Source: Bryoerythrophyllum caledonicum (taxonomy: Eukaryota; Streptophyta; Bryopsida; Pottiales; Pottiaceae). From it: a stretch of 64,000 nt of DNA. The translations under genes were made by a program, and so were the position numbers. This document shows positions 1 through 12,692 of the stretch, one piece after another. The notes under the pieces were generated by a model. The model ran no database searches and was not told the origin of the DNA. It saw nothing but the letters and a program-made list of their open reading frames with translations. The stretch lies in assembly GCA_963971425.1 (NCBI GenBank), contig OZ020516.1, positions 16,604,593 through 16,668,592 of the forward strand, read 5' to 3'. Within the stretch, counting starts at the first letter, position 1. The number at the start of each line of letters is the position of its first letter.

Positions 1-544
1 AAGGTATCCTACCCAAAAAAAAAAACAAATTCTTTCTGGCTTTGTGTTGCCGACCCTGGCGCGCTTTTTCTGTTGGTTCCTTGTTTCTCTGCAATTCAAA
101 CTTTGTTTTGTTTTTGTGCCAAAAACAAAAAAAAAACAAGTTTTGTAAAACGTGGGTTCCTAAAGGTAGACCAAGTGAACACCCTTCACGATTAGCAATA
201 ACTGAAGCTATCAGATAAATTACACTAAATCAAATCATAAAATATAAATGAACCCCTATATTTCTTGAAGGTTTGAGCACGTTTCTATGGTGTCAATTCA
301 TATTGTTTTACTGTAGATGGACATAACTAAAAGCTCTATGCAGCACTTTTTTTTCCATTCGCCAGATTCTCTTTTGGCCAGTGACATATCTTCCTTCCAA
401 AATTTAACCCAACCCACATCTCACAGCAAAGCGAATCTATCAGAGTGTCGCCAAAAAAAAAAACCCTGGCTCTATGCGAGTGTAATTTTTTTCCAAAATT
501 TGACATTAAATGAAAAAGTTATAGGGTTCTAAATTTCAAATGGG

Positions 545-655
545 GGAAGCAGGCACATCATGCAACTCCTAGAACTTGTGCTAGAACACTTTGTTAAGTG
601 TGAGATTTTTGATATTAACAAGTAATATTAATTCCTGTAATATTGTCAAAGAAAA
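545..655. repeat. Dispersed repeat, copy 1
   Basis: This stretch resembles 61270-61385 in the same orientation. Shared words include catgcaactcc, a following aactt(t/g)tgctag block and a later gagattttt run. The family is unknown and no ends or target duplications were recognised. The rest of 1-1143 is AT-rich and holds only short frames without protein-like character; I see no gene there. Confidence 0.4.
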
Positions 656-1152
656 TCTCTTGTCTTTAGTGAAAAATAGCAAATTAATCCAAGTCAAACA
701 TTCTCACATTGTCACATAGAGCCATGCTAGGTAACCAAAGAAACTTCTTCTCTTCCACATAAAACTTAGAGATCTTAATTGTGATCCTACGGTTCAAACT
801 AGAAATAAAAGTTTTGTTTTCGTCCTTACTCATTGCATTGAAACGAGCAGCTATGGAGTGTTTTGAGTGCAAAATTGTCAAAGAAATTTAGGAATTACAT
901 ATGATGTTATGTATAATTTCATACAAGAACAGGTTCTATAAAACAAACAACTCCTAATTCTGACTTCCAATCCTATAGGTTCCACGGTAGAACCACCATA
1001 GATGCATTCATTGGTAAAAGCTTGTAAGAACTAGATTCAAAGGATACAATCAACTCCCTCTACAAACATCCCTCTTCATCTTACCATTATTTACCAACAT
1101 CTAACAAGTCCACCCCTTGTATCTACCATGAGCAAATAGCTAATGCCCTAGC

Positions 1153-1432
1153 AGCTAGGGAGAATTGACCCCCTCGCTCATCTTTACCCGTGGAGGCCAC
1201 GAGGTGGTGGGGCCAAACCTGGCCCCTATTTTGTTTTCGGATGGGGCCCTACTTATAGCAAGAGAGGGTCCTCTAGTGTACACAATGGCCATAGGCCCCA
1301 AATTTGTCCCAAAAAAATCCAAAAAAAGCCTCTGGACCCCCCAATATAAGAGGGCCAGAAAAATGACCCCATGCAATTAAGACAGGGCCCACCTTGGGTA
1401 AGGACGAGCTGGGGGTCAATTCTCCCTGGCCT
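1153..1432. mobile_element. MITE with Mutator-like 9-bp target duplication
   Basis: A 280-bp element with imperfect terminal inverted repeats of about 37 bp. The left end contains agggagaattgacccc, the right end contains its reverse complement, and both continue inward with related sequence ending in a taccc block. It is flanked by the 9-bp direct repeat tgccctagc (1144-1152 and 1433-1441). Nine-bp duplications are typical of Mutator-like transposons. The element is too short to encode a transposase, so it is presumably non-autonomous. Frames open on both strands here are by-products of its inverted-repeat, GC-richer composition. Confidence 0.75.
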
Positions 1433-2151
1433 TGCCCTAGCCGTTGTAAATGCTTTTGTAAAGGGAGTTGACTGTAGTGTGGTGGAATTCAACCACTCAG
1501 GCTGCAGCCTTCCACAAATTGAACAGGAAAACCTGGAACCAGAAAGACTTCCTATTAGCAGGAGAAGCCTTCCTGAAACCACATCCTTGGAAAACCTTTT
1601 AGGTCATGAAACCATGGTCCAACGTCACTGGTAAAAAGGCAAGGGAACATCCGAGGTCAAACACGCAAGTACAGTATTACTAGGGTAGTGCTTGGGAGGA
1701 TGGAGAGTGCCCTGGAACAGTTGTTTGGAGAGGTCAAACTCAAAAAAGAGGGCAAACGATACTTCCAGGGTGCTATTGTACAGAAAAGTTGAATTCATGC
1801 CACTTGGATTGTATGGCTATCTCATCCCTGTGATATGATATGATTTTATCAAACTGCGGTGTGGCTTGAGATCTCACCTTCACTGCTGCCACATACACTG
1901 CTACAGCGCTTACCCCCTTCGAATCATTCCTTGCCCTAGCACGACCACTTTTAACGTTAGGGCTTAAGGTTCATGAGTTCTGTAAAATAATATTAATAAT
2001 TTTAGAACAGCAGGTGTCATGGTGTCCAGCGATAATAAAGTTGGAAGTAAGGATCAGGAGACTAGAGACGCAGATTCGAGGATTGTTGAAAAGGTAAAAG
2101 CATTGAAAGAATATACTTTGGGGAACCTGGAATTTTGTTTCAACTATTTGA
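1433..2151. other. Intergenic, no gene seen
   Basis: Between the small transposon and the REX4 stop codon I see no coding exon. The part nearest 2152 is presumably the 3' untranslated region of REX4. Confidence 0.4.
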
Positions 2152-3847
2152 TCATTTCTTTCCCCTGCTAGTTTTCAGATCCTTCTTTTCGGGTACACTG
2201 TCCTTCTCCTGGGATTTGCTGCCTTTGAATCTGAGGCTTTTCTCCCATTCTTCTTTCACGCGCTGGTACAAGGCCATTGCTGCCCTTGCATCCTCAACCT
2301 ATTTCCAATCAGTATGAAATCAGTGTCAGTGGAAAACTCACCCTAAAGCTGCACAACATTTGAAGATGTATATTTCAGACGAAGACTGAGACTACTAAAG
2401 CAGCAACTGGTAAAGCCAGAAGGTTCTTCTCGGATATCTATGAAGCAGCGCAGAGAAAATACAACTGGAGCGGATGTGAGAGAACAGTAGCATACCGAGT
2501 TATGTTCGCCTTCCTGAATTTGGCAGCCAAGATACAAGGATGCCAAATGTCGAAGAGCTCTAGGTCTTCCATTGCTGCGTAGGCACATGCATCTAGGTAA
2601 GAAAATATGCTATGGAATGCTTTCGGGAAGTCAAAATGCTATTCGGTTCAGTGACTCACTTGCAATAGGGACCATAACTATGCGTGTCTCTTATGGACTT
2701 CTTTGGATGTGTCAACATCAGAACCTGCAACACCCACCCGTTTAGTACATCCAGAGTTTGCCCAGATCATGCAGAACGATATCAGACAGCTTCTCTGACC
2801 TTTAAATCGTTATGAAGCGCATGTCCAACCAGGATGCGGCCCTTGAGGAGTTCAATGACTTCTTTTTGCACTGTATACAAATCCTCCGCTGCAAACCCCA
2901 AAGCCAGACCAGTTCAGGTCAAGTGCAAAACAGAATACTAAGGAAACCGTAAAGGGGAAAAGGAATTGAGAGTTCAGGAACAATGCGCACCTTTACGAAG
3001 ATCCCGGGAGCGAACTCCACTCACAGCAGTTCGAAAATCTTGAACATACTCTTGAGGTCTGACATGCTTATCATACACCAGATTACCCCACTGATTCACC
3101 TGTGCTTTTGCCAACATCAATTATATTAACGACGTATTTCAGGGATGAATTCCGAGGTCATTTCAAAGAGAAACCTAGCTGTTGTTACATACCAGGGAAA
3201 CCCGCGCAAGTGCATTTCGCTTTCCTTCATAGCCAACTCCAACCATTTCGCAATCGAGAGCCAAAGCTTTTGTTACACTGATCAACACAGAAAACAATCC
3301 TCCGTCACCATCTCATCATCACAAGTGTTACAAAAATCAAACCATCTCGAATTTCAATACCTCGTGTCATCGCTCGTTGGAACGAGCGCCGGTGTTGACA
3401 GACCATCTCCCGCTGCTGCTGGTGCACTTGCGTCCACCACCTTCGATTTCTTCCGAGACGAACTACCATTGCTCTTGGCTAACGTCTGACCAGTTCAAAG
3501 ACCAAAAGTCAGAAACCTTAAACCCTAAAAAAAAAACAAGTTAATTTGAAAAGAAATTCAACCGATGAAAGACGAGCTCTCTCACAAGGCTGCAGCAAAG
3601 AATGTACAGCTTAGGATTTTGAGGTTAACTCTAACATTCGTCTGACCTAATTAACCATGGATTGTGATTCAATTTTCCTGCTGCGGGGATTAAAAATGTA
3701 AGCGCCAACAAGAGAAGGGCCGGGCACACCTACGGCTTGCAGCTGAATCCAGTTGCTGCTGACTGGAGCATTGGGAGGAGCATTCGCCTTGGAGTCCTTC
3801 TCTGGCTCCGTTGTGGACGGTTCTGCGTGCTTCCGCTTCTTGGCCAT
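2152..3847 (-). CDS. REX4: RNA exonuclease 4 (REX4/XPMC2-like DEDDh exonuclease)
   Basis: Eight exons on the minus strand join in frame to 276 aa: 3734-3847, 3361-3485, 3193-3277, 2991-3099, 2800-2888, 2660-2724, 2496-2592 and 2152-2298. All introns are GT-AG. The lysine-rich N-terminus holds a plant REX4-like NWIQLQ motif. The exonuclease domain shows ExoI as ALDCEMVGVG (near residue 85), ExoII as GRILVGHALHNDLK, and ExoIII as a GEH(x4)D arrangement near EDARAAM, so the DEDDh acidic residues are present. The HPKKSIRDT and NGRPRALRHLA segments also match the family. The tail is basic, ending KTSRGKK. Family members act in the nucleolus or nucleus on pre-rRNA and structured RNA; that role is inferred. 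The start at 3847 opens the basic stretch; an in-frame ATG 12 codons upstream is possible. An AAACCCTAA-type telo-box lies upstream near 3950. Confidence 0.93.
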
Positions 3848-6143
3848 CGCGATTGCGGAAGAGCGAGTCTCGGAATGGAACAATTCCTGCGTCGAGAGCG
3901 AAATTCTGAGTTCCAGAAACCTTGGTGGAGAGCACAGCCTCGGCGAGCGTTAAACCCTAAACCCTTCGCGAGGATGAACTGTGTGTTCATCCATATTCGT
4001 GGTTATCATCCATCCTCTTTGCTCGGTATACCGTACGGAGTGGTCACTTTCGGGCACTACTTGCCAAATGAATTATTATTTTTCGGATAAAATGATATCA
4101 ACGGGTATCATCTACGTATTACATATGTATCACCTAAGCATTACACAGGTCTCACCTAGGCATTGCACAAGTATCACTTTGGCATTACATGAATATGACC
4201 TAGACAAATCTCTTGAAATTTCAAAAAAAATTGGACATTCTCTATTTTGAATTAATTATGTACAAAGCTTACCACTATGTAGGATATTTACAATGATATT
4301 TACTATGACTGCCAAAACTAAGTACCATAACGCACTACAATAGCTTTGTACTACTGTAGTGTGCATTGACAAGGCTGTCATGATCATGCCTAAGCTGAAG
4401 TGACCCTCGTTGCCCTGTTGTGGGATGAACAAAAGGCTAGTCCTCCACAACCTTCGTTGCCTTTCTTGGACTTCCACGGTCGAGGGCGCCGAGTGTTAAC
4501 CCTAAACATGGCGATATGGTATAAATAGGTGTAGGGTAGGGTTTTTTTATCCAATTAAGTTGGATAAAACTAGAGCTTTGCATGAAACTGGAGTTGCGGA
4601 TGAAATCAAGCTAAGAGTAGTTTTCCATCCATCCGGAGATGATGGCTAGGGTTTGGAGCGGATGAAGTGGACGTCCTCATTCCTCTCTCTCTCTCTTGTG
4701 TTTTTAATAGAGTGTATGTGTGTGTTTGGAGAGGAGTAGAAGTGTGATTAAAGGCGGTTTTTTGGTATTAGCGGGTGTTTTGAGGTGAAGTTAGGACCGG
4801 TTTCGACGGGATTGTACATGTTTCAAGTGAGTGAAATCTTGTATATTACTCTAATGTGTGTTATTAGTAAGATAAAGCTGAAAAGAGAGATCTAGTGTTT
4901 TGATTGTACTTTGGAAATTTGGAGTTTTAGGTAGTAAAGATTGGGACCAAATAACCCTAGTTCTACCTTAGATCTAGCCAGTCTACACAACCCCATGTCT
5001 TTTAGAACATAGTTGGAGTTGTGGATAACGTAGAACAAGGCCTAAGCACCGTAACTCCAAACGAGAACCTTCATATCTACCTAAAAACTCATCTAAAAAC
5101 TAAAACTCAAAACCTTATGGTCTCAATCACGGTCTAGGTGCTAGTCTATGTGCTGCTTGAGGTCACAATGTCCGGAACCTTAAAACTAAGTAGAAAAAGT
5201 TCACCATTCGGAAGTTGACAAAAATCTCGCTTTTAACATCTGCCCTCCGTTCCGTGTAGTCCTCTTTGCCAGCCCGTTCTCGGAAGACAATTAGTGTTCA
5301 AAATTCTTCTTCTGGACCTTTTCCATCTCTTGATATTACTGAAAGTAGGTAAAAATGGGGCAATGCAAATGCTATTGTGCATGCATATATTCCTTACAGA
5401 AATGTTAATTTTTTTATAAAATGCCAAACTTCAGAAGATGGCTCATCACTTGGCTAGAATGTTAAGGAGCAAAAGAAAGAAGAAGAGAAGAAGAAATTGA
5501 ATATTTCTTCATTTATTGAACATGTGTAGTAAAAATGTAAATATGGCCAGAGGATCATTGAAATAATCCACAATATTTCAAGTTCCACAAACGAGGATGC
5601 ATTGTTGAGCTCTCAATCAAGCACTTGTAACTATATCTAGATGTTGCCTAAAATACACATTATTAGGTGGATTTCAAATCAGAAGCATGAAAGGTTGAAA
5701 GGTATTGCAAGTTCCCAAAATAAAAGATTATATATTTATTTCATGCTTGAAATATAAAAGATTATATATTTATTTCACCCCAACAAAGCCCAATGAAATA
5801 AGGTGATTGGCCCTTCCCTTCCTCTTTTCCCCACATTTGTTGCAGGTTCCATTGTTTTTCGGGATCATTTGTTTCCGCTGCAGTAAATTCGTGCGCACAC
5901 CAATTTCTGCACATTTTCAATAAGGTTTAGGGCTTAGGGTTTTTGAACCGCTTCATAGCTATAGGGATTTGGATTCGGATTGTTTTGTTTGGATGTAAGT
6001 GAGGTTTAGGGAGTTTTTAGGTTTAGGATTGTGCACGTGATGTGCTATGAAGTAGAGTTTCTAATGCAATACATCATAGTGTCTGCTTCTTCGGATTAAA
6101 TGTATTATGAGAAATTTGCTCGTGAGCAGAGTTTGGACGTCAC
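3848..6143. other. Intergenic region upstream of REX4
   Basis: Holds the REX4 promoter side (telo-box-like gttaaaccctaaaccc near 3945), a 22-bp tandem array at 4105-4214, CT/GT-rich simple sequence near 4680-4730, and a duplicated AT-rich word, ataaaagattatatatttat, at about 5722 and 5755. Short frames here lack family similarity. No gene recognised. Confidence 0.4.
4105..4214. repeat. 22-bp tandem repeat array
   Basis: Four to five diverged units of 22 bp, with starts near 4105, 4127, 4149, 4171 and 4193. The consensus resembles gtatcacctaagcattacac. The array lies about 260 bp upstream of the REX4 start codon. Confidence 0.7.
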
Positions 6144-7486
6144 ATGGTAGAAGCGAAGATGAAGGCGAGGAGGAAGGGGAATGGGACGCTTCATCCGAGA
6201 GGAAGGCAATCTTCAGTGCTTACATACAAAGAGGGCCACATTTTGGCAGATGAGATACTACAACCCGATCAACCAAAGCATGTTGCAACCAAAAGTTCAT
6301 TTGGCAACTTGCTCTCTGTGCACACTCAAGTTACGCAACCTCTGAATCAGGTGATTCCTCGTCCCTGTCATGATTCCAAGTCTTTGTGGCTGTATATATT
6401 GTTCGTAGTAAGTGTTCTAATCTTCTTTATGCTTTTCGAATGGATGATTTGTTGTGCAGATACAACTGCCCTGACTCTCATTTTTCCTTTAGTGGTCTTA
6501 CAATTCAAGCTGGAGTTTCTTTTGCTTGTGATCTACTTCGTACTCTTTCATCATGTGATAACCTCTTATATGTGATGATTTTTTGCATGTAGATCGACAC
6601 ACGATTTTTTGAGCATTCATAAACTTGTCTAGTGTTTAACGAGGTTCAGGATTTTGCTGTTGCCTTGGCGAGCATTGATGCAATTCTCCAGGTTAGAATC
6701 TCCCTTTCCAAGTATTCAAGCAACCACCTCGTGTGTTGTTCCTCTGCAGATCTGATCAGTCAATTTCCCTGTAACCTCTTCACAGGTCACTATGTCGGCT
6801 CTGTTTTCTTTCAGGATTGGAGCGACTTTCTTAAGGCAGCTGCTGAACGATCACCTGTGTCACATATCAACCTTGAGCAAGAGACTAGTCCTGAAACAAC
6901 ACCGATTCGTGGTAGAAAGTTTACTGCAGATCTGGTTTTAGAATGTGAGAGTCCTTGTAGCAGTGAATCCCTCGTATGCCTCCCTTAAACAAACGACGAA
7001 GCAGCAGCAGCACCTCCTCAAGTCGGTAGCTTCCATATGCGTAGAGAGAGTAGACATGCCATGGATAACTAACTCATGGAGGTACCCAATGTCGATCAGT
7101 CTTGTTCGACTTTTGAGGCAAAGCCACCTGGAATGAGAGCTCAATTGAGGTGGAGCAACCCAAAATTGCACACTTCATGATCCAATGCCGATAATGACTG
7201 GATTTTTTAGATTTTGAGTTATCGGTTTTGGGTTGCTTTATGCACCATTTCATGCATTTATCATTTTTATGCACCATGCCATGCATTCTCTACTTATCAG
7301 AATTGGGTGGCCGATCGGAATTGGGTGGCTCTACCTTAGCTTCCATATGCGTAGAGAACATCATGTTGCAACCCGGATGTGGCAAGGTATGGATTGTCTT
7401 ATCTTCAGCTGAGGTGCCAGAAGAGTTGCCGAAGGAGCTGCCTGCACCACATCTAAAGAAAAGGAGAGGAAGAAGACATTCGAGTT
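6144..7486 (+). pseudogene. Unrecognised small gene, probably damaged
   Basis: Not recognised as any family. Likely exons with GT-AG borders are 6144-6350 (69 codons, basic start MVEAKMKARRKGNG), 6650-6691 (DFAVALASIDAILQ), 6815 to about 6940 (starting DWSDFLKAAAERSPVS) and 7401-7486 (starting AEVPEELPKELP, ending in the basic tail KKRRGRRHSS before TAG). The first three stay in one phase. Around 6945 the protein-like reading moves to another frame (PSYASLKQTTKQQQHLLK), which suggests a frameshift or an unrecognised splice. A 289-bp repeat flanked by a 21-bp duplication sits inside the same stretch. With it present the frame closes soon after entry. The basic C-terminus hints at a nuclear protein, but that is only inference. 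It could still be expressed if the repeat is spliced out. Confidence 0.4.
7048..7336 (-). mobile_element. 289-bp repeat with 21-bp target duplication (SINE-like or MITE)
   Basis: The element is flanked by a perfect 21-bp direct repeat containing tagcttccatatgcgtagag (7027-7047 and 7337-7357), which looks like a target-site duplication. A diverged copy lies in opposite orientation at 12693-12980. No terminal inverted repeats and no poly-A tail were recognised. The long duplication favours a LINE-mobilised element such as a SINE, but no Pol III boxes were identified. It lies inside the putative gene at 6144-7486. Confidence 0.6.
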
Positions 7487-9754
7487 AGTTGGGTAAACTT
7501 TTTGCATCATGTACTCCCCTCCAAAAATTGGTGACAAGTCACTATCATCATGCTCAACATGATGGTATTGAAGATAATTGCACTCAAAGTGAAAAGTATC
7601 CCCTAAACGGACGATCAGTCCTTGAAGGATTAAATTAACATGCCAGGTGTCCTCTACAAATTCAAACTGCTATACTTAATTGAGGTACAAAAATGACGGT
7701 GCACTAGGATTATAAGATTAAGTAGGGGTTGATAAGAAGGGGTCATCTTGTACATTTTAGGATTATTTGTATAGATAGAATTTGAGTGGAGGAGATGATC
7801 TTTTTTTTCATGCCAATATTACCCACTATTTTTCGTTGAAGTGGTTGTTCTTGTAAGTTCTACCGGAGCTTTTATTATGAAAATTGTGAACGCTACAGAT
7901 AACACAAGTTTTATTAGTTGGAAAGTGAATGGAAGTTTCGTCGACGCCAAGGTTTTTTCCCCAAAAATTCACCAAGTTACCTTCAACAATGTTGTGGTAC
8001 CTTTGTTGCAAAAAACTTTCAATGGTACAATGGAAATTGTAATGTCACTTGAAAATCTCTTCCCACTTTTGATTTTCACGATTAGAATGAGCAAGTTACC
8101 CAGACCAAGATTTGGGATGTGAGGAAGTTGAAGAACCAGTGGGGCTAGCTGTGGGGCTGTCTCCACCGGTCCCCAACTAGATCTCTAGGGAGCTCCACCG
8201 GTGTGGACGCCGGTGTGGAGTACCGGTGGAGATGCTCTAAGTCCTACATTTTGCCTTGTTAAGTTCAAGGTGTTACAAATGTATTAGGAACACTTGAGTC
8301 TCTTCCACCTTCTCTATAGGTTGCTCCACTTAGGTCCAAAGTTAAAGCTTTCTTGACATAAAGGCAGATGGCAGTGATTCAAACAATGGTGGTAATTGGA
8401 TTGAAGGACGCAGCTTGGGAGGCATTTTGTGGAGAGAGTTGTAATTCCGCTTTGATTTTTTATTCAAATTTTCCATGAGGCTTTTGATTTCTAAAACCAA
8501 TATTATAATGGTATGAATATTGTCATAATGATTGCTTTGTACTTGTTGGCATTGTTATTGAGATTTTTCTCCCAATTAATTATTGAATTGTGGTCCATGT
8601 CCTTACTCTTGTTCATTTTATACAAATGAACTTTAGCTTTTTAAAGTCCATATACATTGTGTGTATAAAAACATTGAAAAATTTGAGATGTACTATACTG
8701 GAGTATTGAATGAAGGATTTTTGTCTTCAACTATCATAATTTTTACACATATGTGACAATGTGTTTAAGTATTTGGACACCTTGTTTCCAAATGACCTCG
8801 AACCTCCAAATTGGAATTAGAGTGCTCAAATGTTACGTTCTTTCTATTTTCAACAATGTATTAAGATTTGATGGTTATATGAAAAGAAGTAGACATAGTC
8901 ATACAAATGGGTAAAGAGTGTGAATATATGATATATGATATACGATATATGATGATGGCCGCATGCTTTAGTAAAATACTACATTATTTGAATAAATTAA
9001 AAACCTCCAAAATGGTTGAGCAACCTCTTGAAAGATGATTTATTGCTTATTTCAAATTTGGTTAAGACTATAAAACCCAATGCAGTATGTTGTCACAAAG
9101 TAGTAATAGATATAATTAAACCATTCTAAGTGGAAAGTGGTATTTAAAGCACTATGCTCATAACTTGAAACAATGAAGTTTTTTTCAACCCCTAAAGGCC
9201 CAATGTCTCCTCGGAGGATATTTAGAGTTTGGATAAGGTCCCACGATCTCAAATTTGGGCATGGTTTTGTGAGATTTTTTTTACCAAATGTATAAATTTT
9301 TATTAGCTTCAAGCAAACATAATTTTTGTAGAAATCCGACTTACGGTTCAAAAGTTACAATTTTTTCCAGTAACATATACAAATAGTGGAGCAATATAAT
9401 GTGACATACAACAAATAGTGTAGCAAAAATATTTCTTAATTCTAAATTCAATAGAAATTTGAGTTTTTTTCCATTTAAAAAAACGAAAAAGTTCCTCTTG
9501 GAATGAAAATAAAAATCTTTGCACCTACGGTACGGATTTTTGAATTTCAAAAATATGAGAAGGATATGATATATGCAAAACATGAAGTGTTTAGTTAATT
9601 CTCAGCACAAAGTTGCATTGGTGGATTTTTAAGGACATCTTTTACCCCTCCTCTTCTTCTTCTTCTAAAATTTGGTCCACATGTGCCTAACATTATCCTT
9701 TTTAAGTTAAAATTAGAAAATCATGGACCTTAGTGTAAAAAGTTGCCATAGAAG
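7487..9754. other. AT-rich intergenic DNA, repeat debris
   Basis: No gene recognised. Around 8150-8230 there is a run of accggt-containing words ending in ggtggagatgctctaa, resembling the end of a plant MITE, but no partner end was found. A short (atatatg/atatacg)n microsatellite lies near 8930-8955. Confidence 0.35.
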
Positions 9755-9985
9755 GTGGTCAAAGTTTGTTGAAGGTGTTTAGTATGACCTCAAGAAGAGT
9801 TTATGTCTCACTTCCAAGGCTAATATCTTTCCATCCGTGTGATCAAAGGCTAGACAATTTTTTTACTACATCCACTTGTACAATCCTAGCACAAGATTCT
9901 ATGGTTTGATATGTTAAAATTGTGTTTATTTTCATTTTGTGTTGAATGCATTGAAACTGGCAGTGTACATTGAGTTTGGTTGCTA
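9755..9985 (+). mobile_element. Helitron 5'-end fragment
   Basis: Similar over about 220 bp to the reverse complement of 30690-30905, the 5' part of the Helitron in this window. Shared blocks include gacctcaagaagagtttatg, a cacttgtac(a/t)atccta block and gaatgcattgaaa. The match runs up to the point where the Helitron reading frame is thought to begin. No helicase or Rep sequence follows, so this is a truncated or non-autonomous relative in the opposite orientation. Confidence 0.55.
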
Positions 9986-12692
9986 AAATGTCGCGGGCCT
10001 TTAGGGGTTAAAGGAGCTTTCATAGCCGGACCCATGAACGCAAGTTTGAAGAAGAGGTGCGCGAGAGGTCAACGAGCTAAGTGGACGAGGATGATTTGGC
10101 AAACGTATTACATGCATACTTTCTCCTCACTTGAGCATATCATATGTGATTACTTTGAAATTGATATTGAGTTTATATTTTCACTTGTTGGTTCTGACAA
10201 CCAAGGTTCAACTTGCTACAAATAGGGTCCAAAGCAAGGATGAGCTTAGCATGTCAAATTGCCATGCTCACGGTCTAATGATAAGATTAGGCTCAAGATG
10301 ACTATAGCTACGGCTTCCCAACCTAATAATGCCACAATTTTTGGAGACTTCTCTCAATATGTGGATAAAGGTGTTGTCATATTGGCCATTTGGAAGATGT
10401 ATCTTGCGCCATTGGATGAGAGGTGTTGTGGGCAAATGAGATGGCTTGATTTGAAGGCGCATATCTAAGAAGCGATGCAATTCAAAGGAATAACCCAAGC
10501 CAATTTAGAGACTTGTCAATAGTATTGTCGTCGGAGCATCTCTTTGGTTGACATTATGGAAGTTGACAAATAGAGTTCATGGAGAAGATGTGGAACCAAA
10601 GCTTCATCCACTATACGTACAATGCCACAAGATAGAAGATGTCGCAAGATTATTTGTAAATATTTGGTTGTACCTACACCAGAGTATGTTGCTTCATGAG
10701 TGCGAACTAGATGATGGCGCTATCGTTGGCCACCCTCTTCAAACTCTCACTATTTAAGAGCTCAACGCTCTAGAGAAACCAATAGAGAAGTCTTAAACTC
10801 TTGAATCACTTTGATTGTTTGATCTGATCGGTCTGCGCCAACAAAAAATCTAACATTGTGGTATTTTGGCACCCGTTCGAACCAAAGTGCGTTACGATTG
10901 GAGCTATCAAACGGTTGGTGTAGCCTATTCTATCAAAGGAAGTTGCCCAACCTGTATCATGTGGCACACAAGTTGGAAATCAAGAGGACAAGTAGAGCGG
11001 ACCGCGCGAGAGGCGATGCCAACTGACATGAATTGGAGAATCTTTGGAGGGTATCACTCCAATGTTATAGATTATTTTAGAGTTGTTTCTTCAAGAAATA
11101 AGTTTACTCCTTATGATAATGACCGCTTGCTTAAGTAATATACTCTTCATGTGTGTATATGCATGGATATGTGCTTACATGGAACGATTGTGTCATTCCG
11201 TAGAGAATTGTGTGTATCCGAACGATTATGGCATTGTTCCTTTCTCACCAAATTAAATTTTACTTTTATATGATCCATAAATTTCGTCCTTGTATCAACT
11301 CAAAAAATAGTTTATACATTCCAAAAGTATAGATATAACCCATGGTTATAAGTAACGTTTTTTTAATTTTTGGCAATTTGTGGCAATCTTGTTAAGAGGA
11401 GTGAAGATTTTACAACCATGGATCAAACCCACAACCACTCCATTTCGGGATACAAGACTTTGGGTATCACCCACCTTCACCTAAATAGTTAAGACCATTG
11501 ACTATAATTTTTTTGAAATATCCCAAAATCTCTAAACCAATTAGTGTTTGCCGATCACCGCTCTTTGCTAACCGCCCTTCGCTCATCCCTTACTTTACAA
11601 ATGATTAGGATATCACTTAATATTTGCCATTTTACAAAATCCTTTACCATATATTTATAAGATATTGAAGTGATTCAGAAAGTATAGAAGTAACCCCCTC
11701 TTGTCATTCCTTATCTATTGTATTAATAATAGTAATTAAGACCACATCCAAAAATTGACTTGAAGTGGATGATGTGTAGAAAACTAATGGTCAATATTAA
11801 GGAAACTTGAGGTACCATGCTATAGCTTTAGCTTGTACTGAAAAACCTTGTTAGGATATGCAACATTGGGTGCATCACCATGCCAAATAGCAATGTCAAT
11901 GGCTCTCTGAATATATTTGTCTACAAGCTTTGTCATAATTTGTCAACAAGCTTTATCAAGATATTTGGAGAGATAATGATTGTTGGATTTTGCTTGTAAG
12001 TGACCGTTTGTCCTTAAAATTGTCCTTACTAAAGCCTCACACTTTCCATTTTTATTTGCACTCTTTGATTTTCCCTTTGCAAAATGAGAGACGCCTGACT
12101 AGAGTGTGATTTCTTCTTTTCTCAATTTACAACAACTATGTAAGTAATTTTATCCTCACTTTATATATGGTCACTTCCTAAACCGCCACTTTGTAAATGG
12201 TCCTTATTTCCGCCTTTTTGCCACCATCACTCATTCATAGTTCCAAATGAAGGTTTGTTAGATTGATCATAATCCTTACTTTTGACCGACGCTTGTGAGA
12301 ATACCTAGTGGCAAAAATGGCTTAAAATGTATACCACTTTAGAAATTTATAACGAATCAACAGTTTATCAAAAAATTATAAAATCACTTAGGGGTTGAAA
12401 TTGTAATGCTAAGTATTATCATTGATTTTTATTATTATTATTAAGTGTCCCTTCCAAATATGTATATTATTTGGTTTGGAAGTAATGGATTGGACTACCT
12501 TAGATCTCAACTCTTAGTTCACTCCCTATCTTCTCTTATAGAAGAACTTTCAAGATTATTCTTTCAATAAAGATGGGCTTGGCTCTTAAGAGCAGAACCA
12601 ACAATTGTAGATTCTCGGCCCTTAAATAGGGCTCTAGTGGGGCTATTTTTGGGTTGCAAGAGGGAGTCGTAGGTACTCACCCTAGGCTACTA
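9986..12692. other. Unassigned repeat-like DNA
   Basis: Several short frames (for example 9980-10225, 10259-10468 and 10866-11138) look loosely protein-like, but I recognise no family in them. They may be remnants carried by the Helitron-derived fragment to the left. A 15-bp inverted match, aacccctaaaggccc, occurs at 9187-9201 and 9995-10009. I support no gene here. Confidence 0.3.

Noticed and set aside
1155-1634. Overlapping frames on both strands
   Set aside because: Created by the inverted-repeat MITE and its flank; no protein-like content.
9187-10009. 15-bp inverted match aacccctaaaggccc / gggcctttaggggtt
   Set aside because: Too short and without duplications to call transposon ends; could be chance or shared repeat debris.
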